From Bacteroidetes bacterium 4572_112 (lineage in GTDB: Bacteria > Bacteroidota > Bacteroidia > Bacteroidales > UBA1556), in the NCBI GenBank assembly GCA_002254285.1, contig NIUZ01000136.1, forward strand, positions 1 to 6,502: a DNA stretch of 6,502 nucleotides. The letters run 5' to 3'. Both the position numbers and the translations under genes were made by a program. Positions 1 to 6,411 of this stretch are shown here, one piece after another. The notes beneath the pieces were generated by a model, which saw only the letters and a list, made by a program, of their open reading frames with translations, was not told where the DNA came from and made no database searches. The number at the start of each line of letters is the position of its first letter. The first letter of the stretch is position 1.

Positions 1-425
1 GTGAATCTAATCTTTACTCTATCAACTCTACGAGCTTTGAAAGTCTCAGTTTCGCGCTTAGTTTTACCTCTTAATCGGTATGTTACACCTTTAAGGTTAT
101 AAGCTCTTAGCACAGCTCCAGTTTCCACTATCTGTGATAATTGCTCTTTCTCAGCTTCTAATTGATGAGCCTTTTTTGTAGTCTTATTAATTGTAGCATT
201 AGCTACTTCAAGATCTTCTTTAAGCTTATGGTTTTCAGTATAAATTGAGTCTAACTGATCGATATAGCTTTGGTGAATTTTTCGTAAATAGGTAAGCTTG
301 CGTTTAATACGGCGATAGTCAGAAGACTTAGCAATAAGCTTTTTAATCTCCACTGCATTTGCGGCAATGATACTATCCTTTTGAGCAGCCTGCTCACTAA
401 GCTCACCATAGTCGCGTTTTACATT
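1..425 (-). pseudogene. Fragment of a Bacteroidota coiled-coil envelope protein, 5' end missing
   Basis: An open minus-strand frame of about 141 codons runs from just after a TAG (426-428) off the left edge. The translation is Lys/Glu/Gln/Leu-rich coiled coil (IKKLIAKSSDYRRIKRKL, then YIDQLDSIYTENHKLKEDLE). It leads into LRAYNLKGVTYRLRGKTK and ETFKARRVDRVKIRF. This matches my recollection of a Bacteroidota family of membrane-anchored coiled-coil proteins whose C-terminal domain begins with a KARR.DK/R.K.RF motif. Some members are annotated only as hypothetical or chromosome-partitioning-like. Family members normally start with a membrane anchor or lipoprotein signal, and none is present here. 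The frame has no ATG, GTG or TTG before GTG at 351-353, 24 codons in. An ATG at 422-424 is out of frame and followed directly by TAA. I infer a 5' truncation or frameshift; a sequencing error or a short product from GTG 353 is possible. The function is not established. Confidence 0.6.
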
Positions 426-468
426 CTATATAAAATATTTGTATTTAACACACTTATATTCACAAACG

Positions 469-476
469 CAAAAGTA
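469..476 (-). promoter_or_regulatory. Putative -7 element in front of the coiled-coil fragment
   Basis: On the minus strand this reads TACTTTTG, a match to the Bacteroidota -7 consensus TAnnTTTG. It lies about 45 bases upstream of the open frame that ends at 425. No TTTG-type -33 element is visible at 19-21 bases spacing, so the call rests on one short motif in AT-rich DNA. If real, transcription would start near 460 and still be directed into the broken gene. Confidence 0.35.
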
Positions 477-678
477 ATTGTTTTATTCCTTTAATACTAT
501 GCATCTTTTAATATTTACATAAATTATAACTTATTTTAAGTTCGTTTAGTATATTCTGTGCTTTTCTTTTGTTTTATCCAAAGTTAGATAATATTTTGTT
601 TACTAAAAAAATACTACAACTCACATAGTTTTATCTGCAGTTTACCCTTTTCTGTACTTATAAAGTTCTGGTTTGTAT

Positions 679-686
679 TATGTTTG
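679..686 (+). promoter_or_regulatory. Putative -7 element for the exported SH3-repeat protein
   Basis: The sequence TATGTTTG matches TAnnTTTG. It lies 21 bases before the ATG at 708, so the leader would be only about 15 bases. No clear TTTG is found at the ideal -33 position. The element overlaps an upstream in-frame TTG (684-686), which argues that this TTG is not the start codon. Confidence 0.4.
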
Positions 687-707
687 CCTGAACTAAAAAT
701 ACAGATT

Positions 708-1943
708 ATGAATAAATTATACCTAATTATAGCATTTGTTATTGCAGCAACTGGGATAATAGCTCAACCTAGTGATGCTAAAATCAAAGGCTTGATAAAC
801 GATATATATGGCAACAATATCAATAGTGTAAAACTGAGAAAAGGTTATACTAAGGAGTTATTGGAGAATGGACGTCGCATTATTGTTTATCGTAGAGGTT
901 ATGATTATATCGCTAAAACCAAATTTAGCGGTGTTACTTATGAAGGCTCTGGCTCTTTTGAGTATCTTAAAAGTGGTGGAAGTTACTCTTATCGAAAGCA
1001 CTTTACTTCTGCAGGTGTTTATAAGGGAATTCCTGATCCCAAAACGGAGACTGTTCAAAATTACCTGAATTCTAATCTGAAAGATTTTATTAAATACGAC
1101 TATGATTATATTGTAGGCAATATTTCAGAAATTACTCTTACACCAAATACAAAATATAAATGGATAGCTCCAAATGTTGTAGAATTTTACGCTGATGTAG
1201 AGTATAGCAAGAAAAGCTCAAATACCGAGTTAACAAAAACCAGGCATACATACGAAGTTTATCTTTACTCTGAAAAATACCAGAGTCCTTTTAATAATGA
1301 TAAAATTACAGATAATGCAACTATATATCAAAAGACACACTGCCAATATCCTAAAGTAAAAGAGGAGCAGTATGGTATGATTGCTTTTTATGATAAGGAA
1401 AGAGGAAGAGGAGTAGGTTTTGTGGGAGTGGAAGAGGATAATACATGGAAATTGCGAACAATAAGATATTATCCTGCAAAAGAGGATGATGTTAAGCGAA
1501 TGGAAAACTCAGCAGGAAGCTGTGGAGATAAGCCAGCTTTAGCAGTTGAAAAAGTGATAAAATATGAAATTGGAGATATAGTTGATATTAAGTTTTCCAA
1601 TGGAATGTTTGCAGCAAAAGTTGAGAAAAAAGATAATAATTTCGATAATAGATATTATGTAAAACTGATTGATGGTGGTAGAGGATACTGGAAAACCTCT
1701 GATGAGATGTCGCCTTCTACAGCAAAAGAAAAAAGTACTGTTAGCAAAATGGGAACAGTTAGTAGTACCGTTAAGAGTGAGAAAGTAAGCTTTATTGTGG
1801 GTGATAAAGTAAGTGTTAAAACCCGTAGTGGCAATATGAATGGGAAAATAGTTAAAAGCTCGGGTTCTAAATTTTTAATAAAACTCAATGATTTTAGATA
1901 TAAGGATATGTGGGTTGCTCCTGCAAATCTGATTAAACGATAA
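708..1943 (+). CDS. Exported protein of unknown function with two C-terminal SH3/Tudor-like repeats
   Basis: The product has 411 aa from ATG 708. This start is preferred over an in-frame TTG at 684 because residues 1-20 then form a clean signal peptide: Asn-Lys, a hydrophobic core LYLIIAFVIAATGIIA, and cleavage around Ala19/Gln20. The TTG also sits inside a putative promoter element. Residues 25-265 are rich in Tyr, Lys and beta-type sequence and I do not recognise them. Cys212 and Cys272 are the only cysteines in the mature part and could form a disulfide. The C-terminus has two related modules, about 284-336 and 360-410. They share the order GD-V-K, then a K-V/I step, then V/I-KL-D, with an aromatic Trp near the end (W328, W402). 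A Ser/Thr/Lys-rich linker (337-358) joins them. The pattern resembles small SH3/Tudor/Agenet-like barrels. The protein probably acts in the periplasm or on the surface; ligand unknown. Confidence is high for the gene and signal peptide, moderate for the fold, nil for function. Confidence 0.85.
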   Translation: MNKLYLIIAFVIAATGIIAQPSDAKIKGLINDIYGNNINSVKLRKGYTKELLENGRRIIVYRRGYDYIAKTKFSGVTYEGSGSFEYLKSGGSYSYRKHFTSAGVYKGIPDPKTETVQNYLNSNLKDFIKYDYDYIVGNISEITLTPNTKYKWIAPNVVEFYADVEYSKKSSNTELTKTRHTYEVYLYSEKYQSPFNNDKITDNATIYQKTHCQYPKVKEEQYGMIAFYDKERGRGVGFVGVEEDNTWKLRTIRYYPAKEDDVKRMENSAGSCGDKPALAVEKVIKYEIGDIVDIKFSNGMFAAKVEKKDNNFDNRYYVKLIDGGRGYWKTSDEMSPSTAKEKSTVSKMGTVSSTVKSEKVSFIVGDKVSVKTRSGNMNGKIVKSSGSKFLIKLNDFRYKDMWVAPANLIKR

Positions 1944-1981
1944 TGCTATCTGCTTAAAACAATTAGTATGTTAGTTAAGAG

Positions 1982-2050
1982 ATGGTTCTATGATGGGTTT
2001 CTATTGTGCTCAATCATTATGCTCGATGATTTATAGAAACTTTGAACCAT
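1982..2050. repeat. Three-tier nested inverted repeat between convergent genes
   Basis: Three perfect inverted pairs are nested. The outer pair is ATGGTTC (1982-1988) with GAACCAT (2044-2050). The middle pair is GTTTCTAT (1997-2004) with ATAGAAAC (2033-2040). The inner pair is AATCAT (2012-2017) with ATGATT (2026-2031), around an 8-base loop. Extra unpaired bases fall mainly on the left side (8 and 7 bases, against 3 and 1). In RNA this would be one long bulged stem-loop in the 3' region of the upstream gene. There is no T-run directly after it, so it is not a simple terminator. It could be a 3'-end stabiliser, a small RNA or a decayed palindromic mobile repeat. Confidence 0.6.
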
Positions 2051-2097
2051 TGAAATTTAAGTAGTATAGTATGCATTAAATAGTTAATAATTGAGGC

Positions 2098-2131
2098 AAA
2101 GGAGCTGTTCTTAGGAATGGTTCCTTTTTTT
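2098..2131 (+). terminator. Probable intrinsic terminator for the exported-protein gene
   Basis: AAAGGAGC (2098-2105) pairs with GTTCCTTT (2120-2127) over 8 base pairs including one G-U. Seven T's follow at 2125-2131, partly shared with the stem. It stands about 155 bases after the plus-strand stop codon and ends at the stop of the convergent response-regulator gene. Read on the minus strand, no T-run follows the hairpin, so it should serve only rightward transcripts. The loop is rather long at 14 bases. Confidence 0.55.
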
Positions 2132-2834
2132 ATAGCTTATTTATTCTTTGAAAAAGTAAATCAGTATAAGTTCTGCTAATTGGTAGGCTATGCTTATCAA
2201 TATATAATGTGTTTTCTTTAATCTTATCAACGCAATTAAGGTTAACAATATAAGAACGATGAACTCTAATAAACATTGAGTTAGGAAGCTTTTCTTCAAT
2301 AGATTTTAAAGTTTTGCTAAGGATGTAATTTCGTTTAATGGTAAATACTCGTGAGTAATTATCATCTGCTCTAATAAATAATATATCCGATATATTAAGC
2401 TTAATTAGGCTATTACCATCTTTTACAAAAAAATCAGTAATATTGTCTTGTTTATCATTGGTCTTGCTTGAAAACAAAGCAATCTCTATATTTGATAGTA
2501 AATCTTTTTCGTTGAATGGTTTTACAATAAAACCTGCGGGCTGAGTGCGCTTTACTCTATTAATAGTTAGCTTATCGGCATTTGAAGTAAGAAAAACAAA
2601 AGGGATTTTATAACTGCTATTTATGTCTTGAGCGAGCATTATCCCATCAATATCTCCTTCTAGGTTTATGTCCAATAGAATTAAATCTGGCGAATTTTCC
2701 TCAATCGATATCAAAGCATCCTCAGCATTATCTTCTATTCCAACAACATTATAACCCATATTCTCCAATGTTAGCTCCAAGTCAGCAGCTATAATTGGCT
2801 CGTCTTCTACAATTAGTATCTTCTTATTACTCAT
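2130..2834 (-). CDS. LytTR-family response regulator
   Basis: This 234-aa protein is a two-component response regulator that should be phosphorylated by the kinase encoded just upstream and bind DNA. The receiver domain is at about 4-120. It has the acidic pair E10/D11, phosphoacceptor D55 in LILLDINLEG, T83 in VFLTSNAD and K105 in FIVKPF, so all catalytic positions are present. The LytTR DNA-binding domain is at about 130-232, with typical stretches ILFIRADDNYSRVF, FIRVHRSYIVNL and LPISRTY. Length and order are standard for the family. The ATG at 2832-2834 begins 7 bases after the kinase stop codon, so the two genes are almost certainly co-transcribed. LytTR regulators often bind pairs of short direct repeats; I found no convincing pair upstream of the operon, so the targets are unknown. 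Confidence 0.95.
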   Translation of the reverse strand: MSNKKILIVEDEPIIAADLELTLENMGYNVVGIEDNAEDALISIEENSPDLILLDINLEGDIDGIMLAQDINSSYKIPFVFLTSNADKLTINRVKRTQPAGFIVKPFNEKDLLSNIEIALFSSKTNDKQDNITDFFVKDGNSLIKLNISDILFIRADDNYSRVFTIKRNYILSKTLKSIEEKLPNSMFIRVHRSYIVNLNCVDKIKENTLYIDKHSLPISRTYTDLLFQRINKL

Positions 2835-2841
2835 ACGTTTT

Positions 2842-4623
2842 TTACGATGCTATTTTATATCTATTTATTATTAATGAAACCTCTAGCCCATTATTATTTG
2901 TGAACTCTATTTCGGCCTTTAGTTTTTTGCCCAATGATTGAATAAGTTTCATGCCATAGGATTTGGATTTTTTAATATCAAAATCATCAGGAATACCACT
3001 ACCGTTATCTTTAATCTTAATAATTAGTTTTTTGTCGTCAGAATGTATAAATGTGAAGCCGAATTTACCCTTTGATTTATCCACACCATACTTAAATGCG
3101 TTGCTTATAACCTCATTTAAAATTAGCCCCAAAGGAATAGCTGTATCCACATCCATTATTATGCTATCAATACTGATATTCAGCTCTACCTCCGATTCAT
3201 CAATACCATAGCTTTGGCATAGGCTATTTATTAGGTCTTGGAAATAAGCTCGAGACTCAATTCCTGTAATATTTTCCTCTTGATAAAGCTTCTGATGTAT
3301 TAGCGACATCGACTTTATTCTATCCTTACTCTCCTCCATTATGGCCTTAGACTTATTGTCTTCTAGGTATTTCGATTGCATATTCAATAATGAAGTGATT
3401 ATTTGAAGATTATTCTTTACCCGATGGTGTATTTCTCGTAAAAGAACATCTTTCTCTCCCAATGTTCTCTCTATTAAATCATTCTTTTGTCGCAATTTTT
3501 CTGATAGTTTCCTCATCTTTAGATAATGATAAATAGATATCACTACCATTATAAATGCTAATATGCTTATTCCAAACCATAGGTTGCGCTGCGATTTTTT
3601 TGACTCTATTTCTAAATCCTGATTTTGGTTTTTTGTGTTTAATAATTCTATTTCCCTAATTCGTTTTTCAGACTGATATTTCTCCTCCAAGTTCATTATT
3701 TGCTGATGCTTGGTTTCGGTAAAAATAGAATCCTTAAGCTCATAATAGCTTATTAGATGCTTATTAGATTGCATATAGTTATTAGTAACAGCATATAAAT
3801 TTGCAAGAGATTTATGCGAAAATAGAATTTGAACCTTTAAATTTTGCTTGGAAGAAATTCTTAAGCCTTCGATGAAATACTGCTCAGCATTATTATATTC
3901 TTTTAGTTTAAAATAGCAGCTACCTAGGTTATTATTAGAATACATTATTCCTTCTAAATCGTTCAGTTTAAGTTGCATCGCCAATGCTTTTTTGTGATAC
4001 ACAATTGCTTTATGATAATCATTGAGCTCTAGTTGCAAATTTCCAATATTATTATAATTGCGAGCAATGCTGTTTTTGTTTCCTAGTTTCTTATTTATTT
4101 GCAAGGCCTTATTAAAATAATTTGATGCTTTACTGAAATCATTTTCATGCTTATAAATAATTGCGATATTCTCGTATGAGCCGGCTTCACTTTCTATATT
4201 TCCAAGCTCGTGGTCAAATTTTAGAGATTCCAAATAATTTTCTAAAGCCAGGTCATATTTCCCCCAAAAAAAGTATAGCGCTCCAATATTATTTATGGTC
4301 ATTGCCATGCCAACTTTATTATTGTACTTGGTGTTTATGTCTAAGGCTATATTATAATGTTTTATGGCATCATCATATACCCCCAAATAGTCGTTGGCAA
4401 CACCAATATTATTGAGCACATCAGATATTAAAGAAATGGAGTCAGAGCTTTCAATTAATGAATAAGCTTCTTTATAATGGCCAAGAGATTGGCTATATTC
4501 TGAAAGACTGAAAAGGGAATCACCAATCTGATTTTTTTTAATAGCAATATCGTATGCATTATTACTTTGCGAAAAAGTAAATAATGATATAAAAATAAAT
4601 AATATTACAATTATAATCTTCAA
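2842..4623 (-). CDS. TPR-containing sensor histidine kinase (HisKA_2 type), TTG start
   Basis: This is a 593-aa membrane sensor kinase. A signal peptide (about 1-19) is followed by a periplasmic array of about six to seven TPRs (roughly 29-300). The repeat period is about 40 residues, marked by recurring NNIG or NNLG at 71, 111, 191 and 231. A charged, probably coiled stretch (300-345) leads to one membrane helix (about 348-368) and a cytoplasmic linker. The HisKA_2 dimerisation domain has REIHHRVKNNLQ, where H400 is the likely phosphoacceptor (H399 adjacent). The HATPase domain has its N box at ILNEVISNAFKYG (503-513) and G1 motif at DNGSGI (539-544). A second glycine motif, SYGMKL, is at 555-560. 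The start is TTG 4621-4623: an in-frame TAA lies just upstream, no Met occurs near the N-terminus, and the signal peptide begins exactly there (ATT at 4624-4626 is the only alternative). It should phosphorylate the adjacent LytTR regulator. The stimulus, perhaps a peptide or protein bound by the TPRs, is unknown. Confidence 0.94.
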   Translation of the reverse strand: MKIIIVILFIFISLFTFSQSNNAYDIAIKKNQIGDSLFSLSEYSQSLGHYKEAYSLIESSDSISLISDVLNNIGVANDYLGVYDDAIKHYNIALDINTKYNNKVGMAMTINNIGALYFFWGKYDLALENYLESLKFDHELGNIESEAGSYENIAIIYKHENDFSKASNYFNKALQINKKLGNKNSIARNYNNIGNLQLELNDYHKAIVYHKKALAMQLKLNDLEGIMYSNNNLGSCYFKLKEYNNAEQYFIEGLRISSKQNLKVQILFSHKSLANLYAVTNNYMQSNKHLISYYELKDSIFTETKHQQIMNLEEKYQSEKRIREIELLNTKNQNQDLEIESKKSQRNLWFGISILAFIMVVISIYHYLKMRKLSEKLRQKNDLIERTLGEKDVLLREIHHRVKNNLQIITSLLNMQSKYLEDNKSKAIMEESKDRIKSMSLIHQKLYQEENITGIESRAYFQDLINSLCQSYGIDESEVELNISIDSIIMDVDTAIPLGLILNEVISNAFKYGVDKSKGKFGFTFIHSDDKKLIIKIKDNGSGIPDDFDIKKSKSYGMKLIQSLGKKLKAEIEFTNNNGLEVSLIINRYKIAS

Positions 4624-4689
4624 AATGGATACTTAACTAGTGATAATTATGTGATTTTAATAAAATAATATACCAAGGAATGGCTCGGG

Positions 4690-4722
4690 CAAATATAGGT
4701 ATTTTTGTTTCTTAACAACAAA
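4690..4722 (-). promoter_or_regulatory. Bacteroidota-type promoter of the kinase-regulator operon
   Basis: On the minus strand, TTTG (4719-4722) is followed by 21 bases and then TATATTTG (4690-4697). This fits the Bacteroidota consensus TTTG, 19-21 bases, TAnnTTTG. It is the best promoter match in the window. Transcription would start around 4684, giving a leader of about 60 bases before the TTG start codon. Confidence 0.6.
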
Positions 4723-4817
4723 TAATTCAAATTGGCTAGTTTTAGCAAATAGAATAATGACTTCCGAGTCTATGAAATAAGTATCTACATAAGATTAAAG
4801 GAATGTATTATTTGATT

Positions 4818-4825
4818 TACCTTTG
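4818..4825 (+). promoter_or_regulatory. Putative -7 element of the alpha/beta hydrolase gene
   Basis: TACCTTTG matches TAnnTTTG and lies 25 bases before the ATG at 4850, implying a leader of roughly 20 bases. No good -33 TTTG is present at the usual distance. It overlaps an in-frame TTG (4823-4825), which supports the downstream ATG as the start. Confidence 0.4.
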
Positions 4826-4849
4826 TTTCATCAATTAAAATATTATATC

Positions 4850-5650
4850 ATGGCCAAAACAAGATTTATAAAGTATAATAATGCGAGAGTAAGCTATAAG
4901 ATGGAAGGCAAGGGCAAAAGTTTGGTCCTTCTTCATGGCTTTCTCGAAAATAGCAATATTTGGAATAGATTCTCAGCGCAATTATCTCAAAAATACCATG
5001 TTATAAGTATTGATTTGGCGGGTCACGGTCAGAGCGAAATGCAGGCAGAAGTACATACTATGGAGCTTTTTGCCGAATCGGTGAAAGCCGTGCTTGATCA
5101 TTTGCAAATTACAAAAACTGTAATGATTGGTCATAGTATGGGTGGATATGTTTCTTTGGCTTTTGCCGATATGTATCCACAAATGCTAACCGGACTTGGG
5201 ATTTTTCATTCACATGCATTGGCAGATACTCCAGAGGCTAAAATCAATAGAGGCAGAGCAATACAGGTAGTCCGCGACAATCATAAGAGCTTTATTTCTA
5301 TGTTTATTCCCGATTTGTTTACCAAAGAAAATCAAATTAAACTTGAAGCTGAGATTAAAGAATTACAAACAGCAGCTCGCGAAATTCCTCAGGAATCGGT
5401 AATTGCTTCATTGGAAGGAATGCGCCATCGTACCGATAAACTTACATTATTACAGTCAATTGAAATCCCAATTGCTTTTATTATCGGCAAGCAAGACCCA
5501 CGCACACCTTTAGACAAATTGCTTCCACAAATAGCATTGCCAAAGCATGCTGAAGTGCTTCTACTACAAGATGTTGCTCATATGGGATATTTGGAAAATT
5601 ATGAAACTACGGTGAGTTTTGTTGATGGCTTTGTTGGGCGGTGTGACTAA
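4850..5650 (+). CDS. Alpha/beta hydrolase
   Basis: This 266-aa protein is a complete, soluble alpha/beta-hydrolase-fold enzyme with no signal peptide, so probably cytoplasmic. The HGF motif (29-31) follows strand LVLLHG and supplies the oxyanion region. DLAGHGQS (55-62) is the typical loop after the next strand. The nucleophile elbow GHSMGG places the catalytic serine at S96, the acid is D216 in GKQDPRTP, and the histidine is H244 in DVAHMGY. Residues about 120-200 form the helical cap, which sets substrate choice and cannot be read here. Members include esterases, lactonases, C-C hydrolases and haloperoxidase-like enzymes, so only the general class is safe. ATG 4850 is chosen over TTG 4823 because homologous sequence begins with the beta-strand AKTRFIKYNNARVSYK and the TTG overlaps a promoter element. 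It is divergent from the kinase operon and stands alone. Its last codon and stop overlap a REP-like repeat. Confidence 0.92.
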   Translation: MAKTRFIKYNNARVSYKMEGKGKSLVLLHGFLENSNIWNRFSAQLSQKYHVISIDLAGHGQSEMQAEVHTMELFAESVKAVLDHLQITKTVMIGHSMGGYVSLAFADMYPQMLTGLGIFHSHALADTPEAKINRGRAIQVVRDNHKSFISMFIPDLFTKENQIKLEAEIKELQTAAREIPQESVIASLEGMRHRTDKLTLLQSIEIPIAFIIGKQDPRTPLDKLLPQIALPKHAEVLLLQDVAHMGYLENYETTVSFVDGFVGRCD

Positions 5651-5744
5651 CTCTTTCGAGAATTATACCTAAACCTATGGAGTAGGAATTACCTATGCAA
5701 AAACAATCTAAGTTTTAGCGTAATATGATTCTCGTAGGGGTTAT
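5647..5744. repeat. REP-like paired repeat unit, left of the RAYT gene
   Basis: The unit starts with an inverted copy of an 18-base repeat at 5647-5664 (minus strand AATTCTCGAAAGAGTTAG). It ends with a direct copy at 5727-5744 (GATTCTCGTAGGGGTTAT). Sixty-two bases separate them. A small hairpin AAAAC/GTTTT with loop AATCTAA lies at 5700-5716, 10 bases before the direct copy. The direct copy carries the GTAG tetranucleotide typical of RAYT-recognised REP elements; the inverted copy has GAAA instead. The inverted copy begins inside the last codon of the hydrolase gene and contains its TAA. The architecture matches the unit right of the RAYT gene. Confidence 0.6.
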
Positions 5745-5775
5745 TAGAAATAAAACATAATAAAACAAAGAAAAA

Positions 5776-6363
5776 ATGGCAGATCCTAAAATACCATTAG
5801 AGGAAGATCGTTATTATCATATTTATAATCATGCTGTTGGAAATGAGTTGTTCTTTAAATCTGATGAAAACTATAATTTCTTTTTGAGGAGATTCAAAAA
5901 ACATGTTCACCCTTATGCCGAACTTTATGCATATTGCCTAATGTCAAATCATTTTCATTTTGTGGTTAAAGTAAAGCCAGAAAAGGAGGTTCTTTTTGCG
6001 TATAAGTACAAACGAGAACTTCAATCCAAGAGGATTATTAAAAGTAATGTGCCCGATATTTTAAGTCAAGCATTTTCCAATTATTTCAATAGTTATGCTC
6101 AGGCGTATAATAAAGAGAATAATAGAATGGGTAGTTTATTCGTAAATCGGTTTAAAAGAATACATGTAGATTCAGAAAATTATCTCAAAAGGCTAATAAT
6201 ATACGTACATCATAATCCCAAAAGTGCAGGTTTAGTATCCAAAATTGGCGATTGGAAATACTCGTCTTATAACGCAATATGCTCTACTCAAAAGACTTTA
6301 GTTGCAAGAGATGAAGTCGTAGAGTTGTTTGATAATTTGGAGAATTTTAAAGCTGTGCATTAG
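5776..6363 (+). CDS. REP-associated tyrosine transposase (RAYT, Y1/IS200-like)
   Basis: This 195-aa single-domain HUH nuclease-type transposase should cut and join single-stranded DNA at REP-like hairpins through a phosphotyrosine intermediate. The N-terminal YYHIYNHAVGNELFF (13-27) is the typical first strand of RAYTs. The metal-binding HUH motif is NHFHF, with H59 and H61. The helix region NYFNSYAQAYNKENNRMGSLF contains the likely catalytic tyrosine, Y107 or less likely Y111. The conserved tail follows: RFKRIHVDSENYLKRLIIYVHHNPKSAG, then WKYSSY. Length is normal for the Bacteroidota branch and no disruption is seen, so it looks intact. ATG 5776 follows an A-rich stretch, the usual Bacteroidota initiation context. 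It has no accessory transposon genes or IS-type terminal repeats, but similar paired repeats lie on both sides. RAYTs are generally single-copy and domesticated rather than selfish; whether this one is active cannot be judged. Confidence 0.93.
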   Translation: MADPKIPLEEDRYYHIYNHAVGNELFFKSDENYNFFLRRFKKHVHPYAELYAYCLMSNHFHFVVKVKPEKEVLFAYKYKRELQSKRIIKSNVPDILSQAFSNYFNSYAQAYNKENNRMGSLFVNRFKRIHVDSENYLKRLIIYVHHNPKSAGLVSKIGDWKYSSYNAICSTQKTLVARDEVVELFDNLENFKAVH

Positions 6364-6375
6364 AAGTAGGCTAAT

Positions 6376-6411
6376 GCCTAACGCCTAACACCTACGATAA
6401 TTCCTAATTCC
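6376..6411. repeat. Short tandem repeats at the start of the right REP-like unit
   Basis: Just after the RAYT stop, GCCTAAC occurs twice in tandem (6376-6382, 6383-6389), followed by a related ACCTACG (6390-6396). TAATTCC is then exactly duplicated (6398-6404, 6405-6411). A perfect 10-base palindrome TTCCATGGAA overlaps at 6408-6417. These suggest local slippage or repeated cutting and repair next to the inverted repeat copy at 6385-6402. Confidence 0.6.

Larger units (their letters stand above)
429..707. other. Divergent AT-rich intergenic region
   Basis: This stretch separates the leftward coiled-coil fragment from the rightward exported-protein gene. It is very AT-rich and contains the two putative -7 elements annotated separately. 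I saw no open frame with coding character, no strong hairpin and no RNA gene in it. If the coiled-coil gene lost its 5' part by deletion, the breakpoint would lie near 425-430, where coding character ends abruptly. Confidence 0.6.

Noticed and set aside
858..1068. Overlapping 66-codon open frames on both strands inside the exported-protein gene
   Set aside because: They lie wholly within a gene with a clear signal peptide and domain structure. Their translations show no motif and no promoter or start context.
1655..1888. Minus-strand 77-codon frame opposite the SH3-like repeats
   Set aside because: It is antisense to conserved-looking repeat coding sequence. The hydrophobic Leu/Thr/Pro-rich translation is what the opposite strand of Lys/Ser/Val codons gives.
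2835..2841. Separate promoter for the response regulator
   Set aside because: Only 7 bases separate it from the kinase stop codon and no TAnnTTTG was noticed just upstream, so co-transcription is the simpler reading.
2963..3211. Plus-strand 82-codon frame opposite the kinase HATPase domain
   Set aside because: It is antisense to the ATPase domain and has no promoter. Its composition is explained by the complementary strand.
4161..4415. Plus-strand 84-codon frame with Tyr/Cys/Trp-rich translation opposite the TPR array
   Set aside because: It is a shadow of the TPR repeats. The repeated protein pattern (NNIG) produces repeated antisense codons, which gives an apparently unusual composition.
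3900..4420. Recurrent CCAATATTATT-like sequence roughly every 120 bases, suggestive of a DNA repeat array
   Set aside because: It is the antisense of the NNIG codons in successive 40-residue TPRs, so it reflects the protein repeat and is not a CRISPR or regulatory array.
4624..4849. Possible LytTR binding repeats in the divergent promoter region
   Set aside because: Sequences such as TAGTTTTAG resemble half sites only weakly, and no second copy is found at a suitable distance.
4982..5182. Minus-strand 66-codon frame opposite the hydrolase active-site region
   Set aside because: It is antisense to the catalytic core of a clear hydrolase gene and has no independent support.
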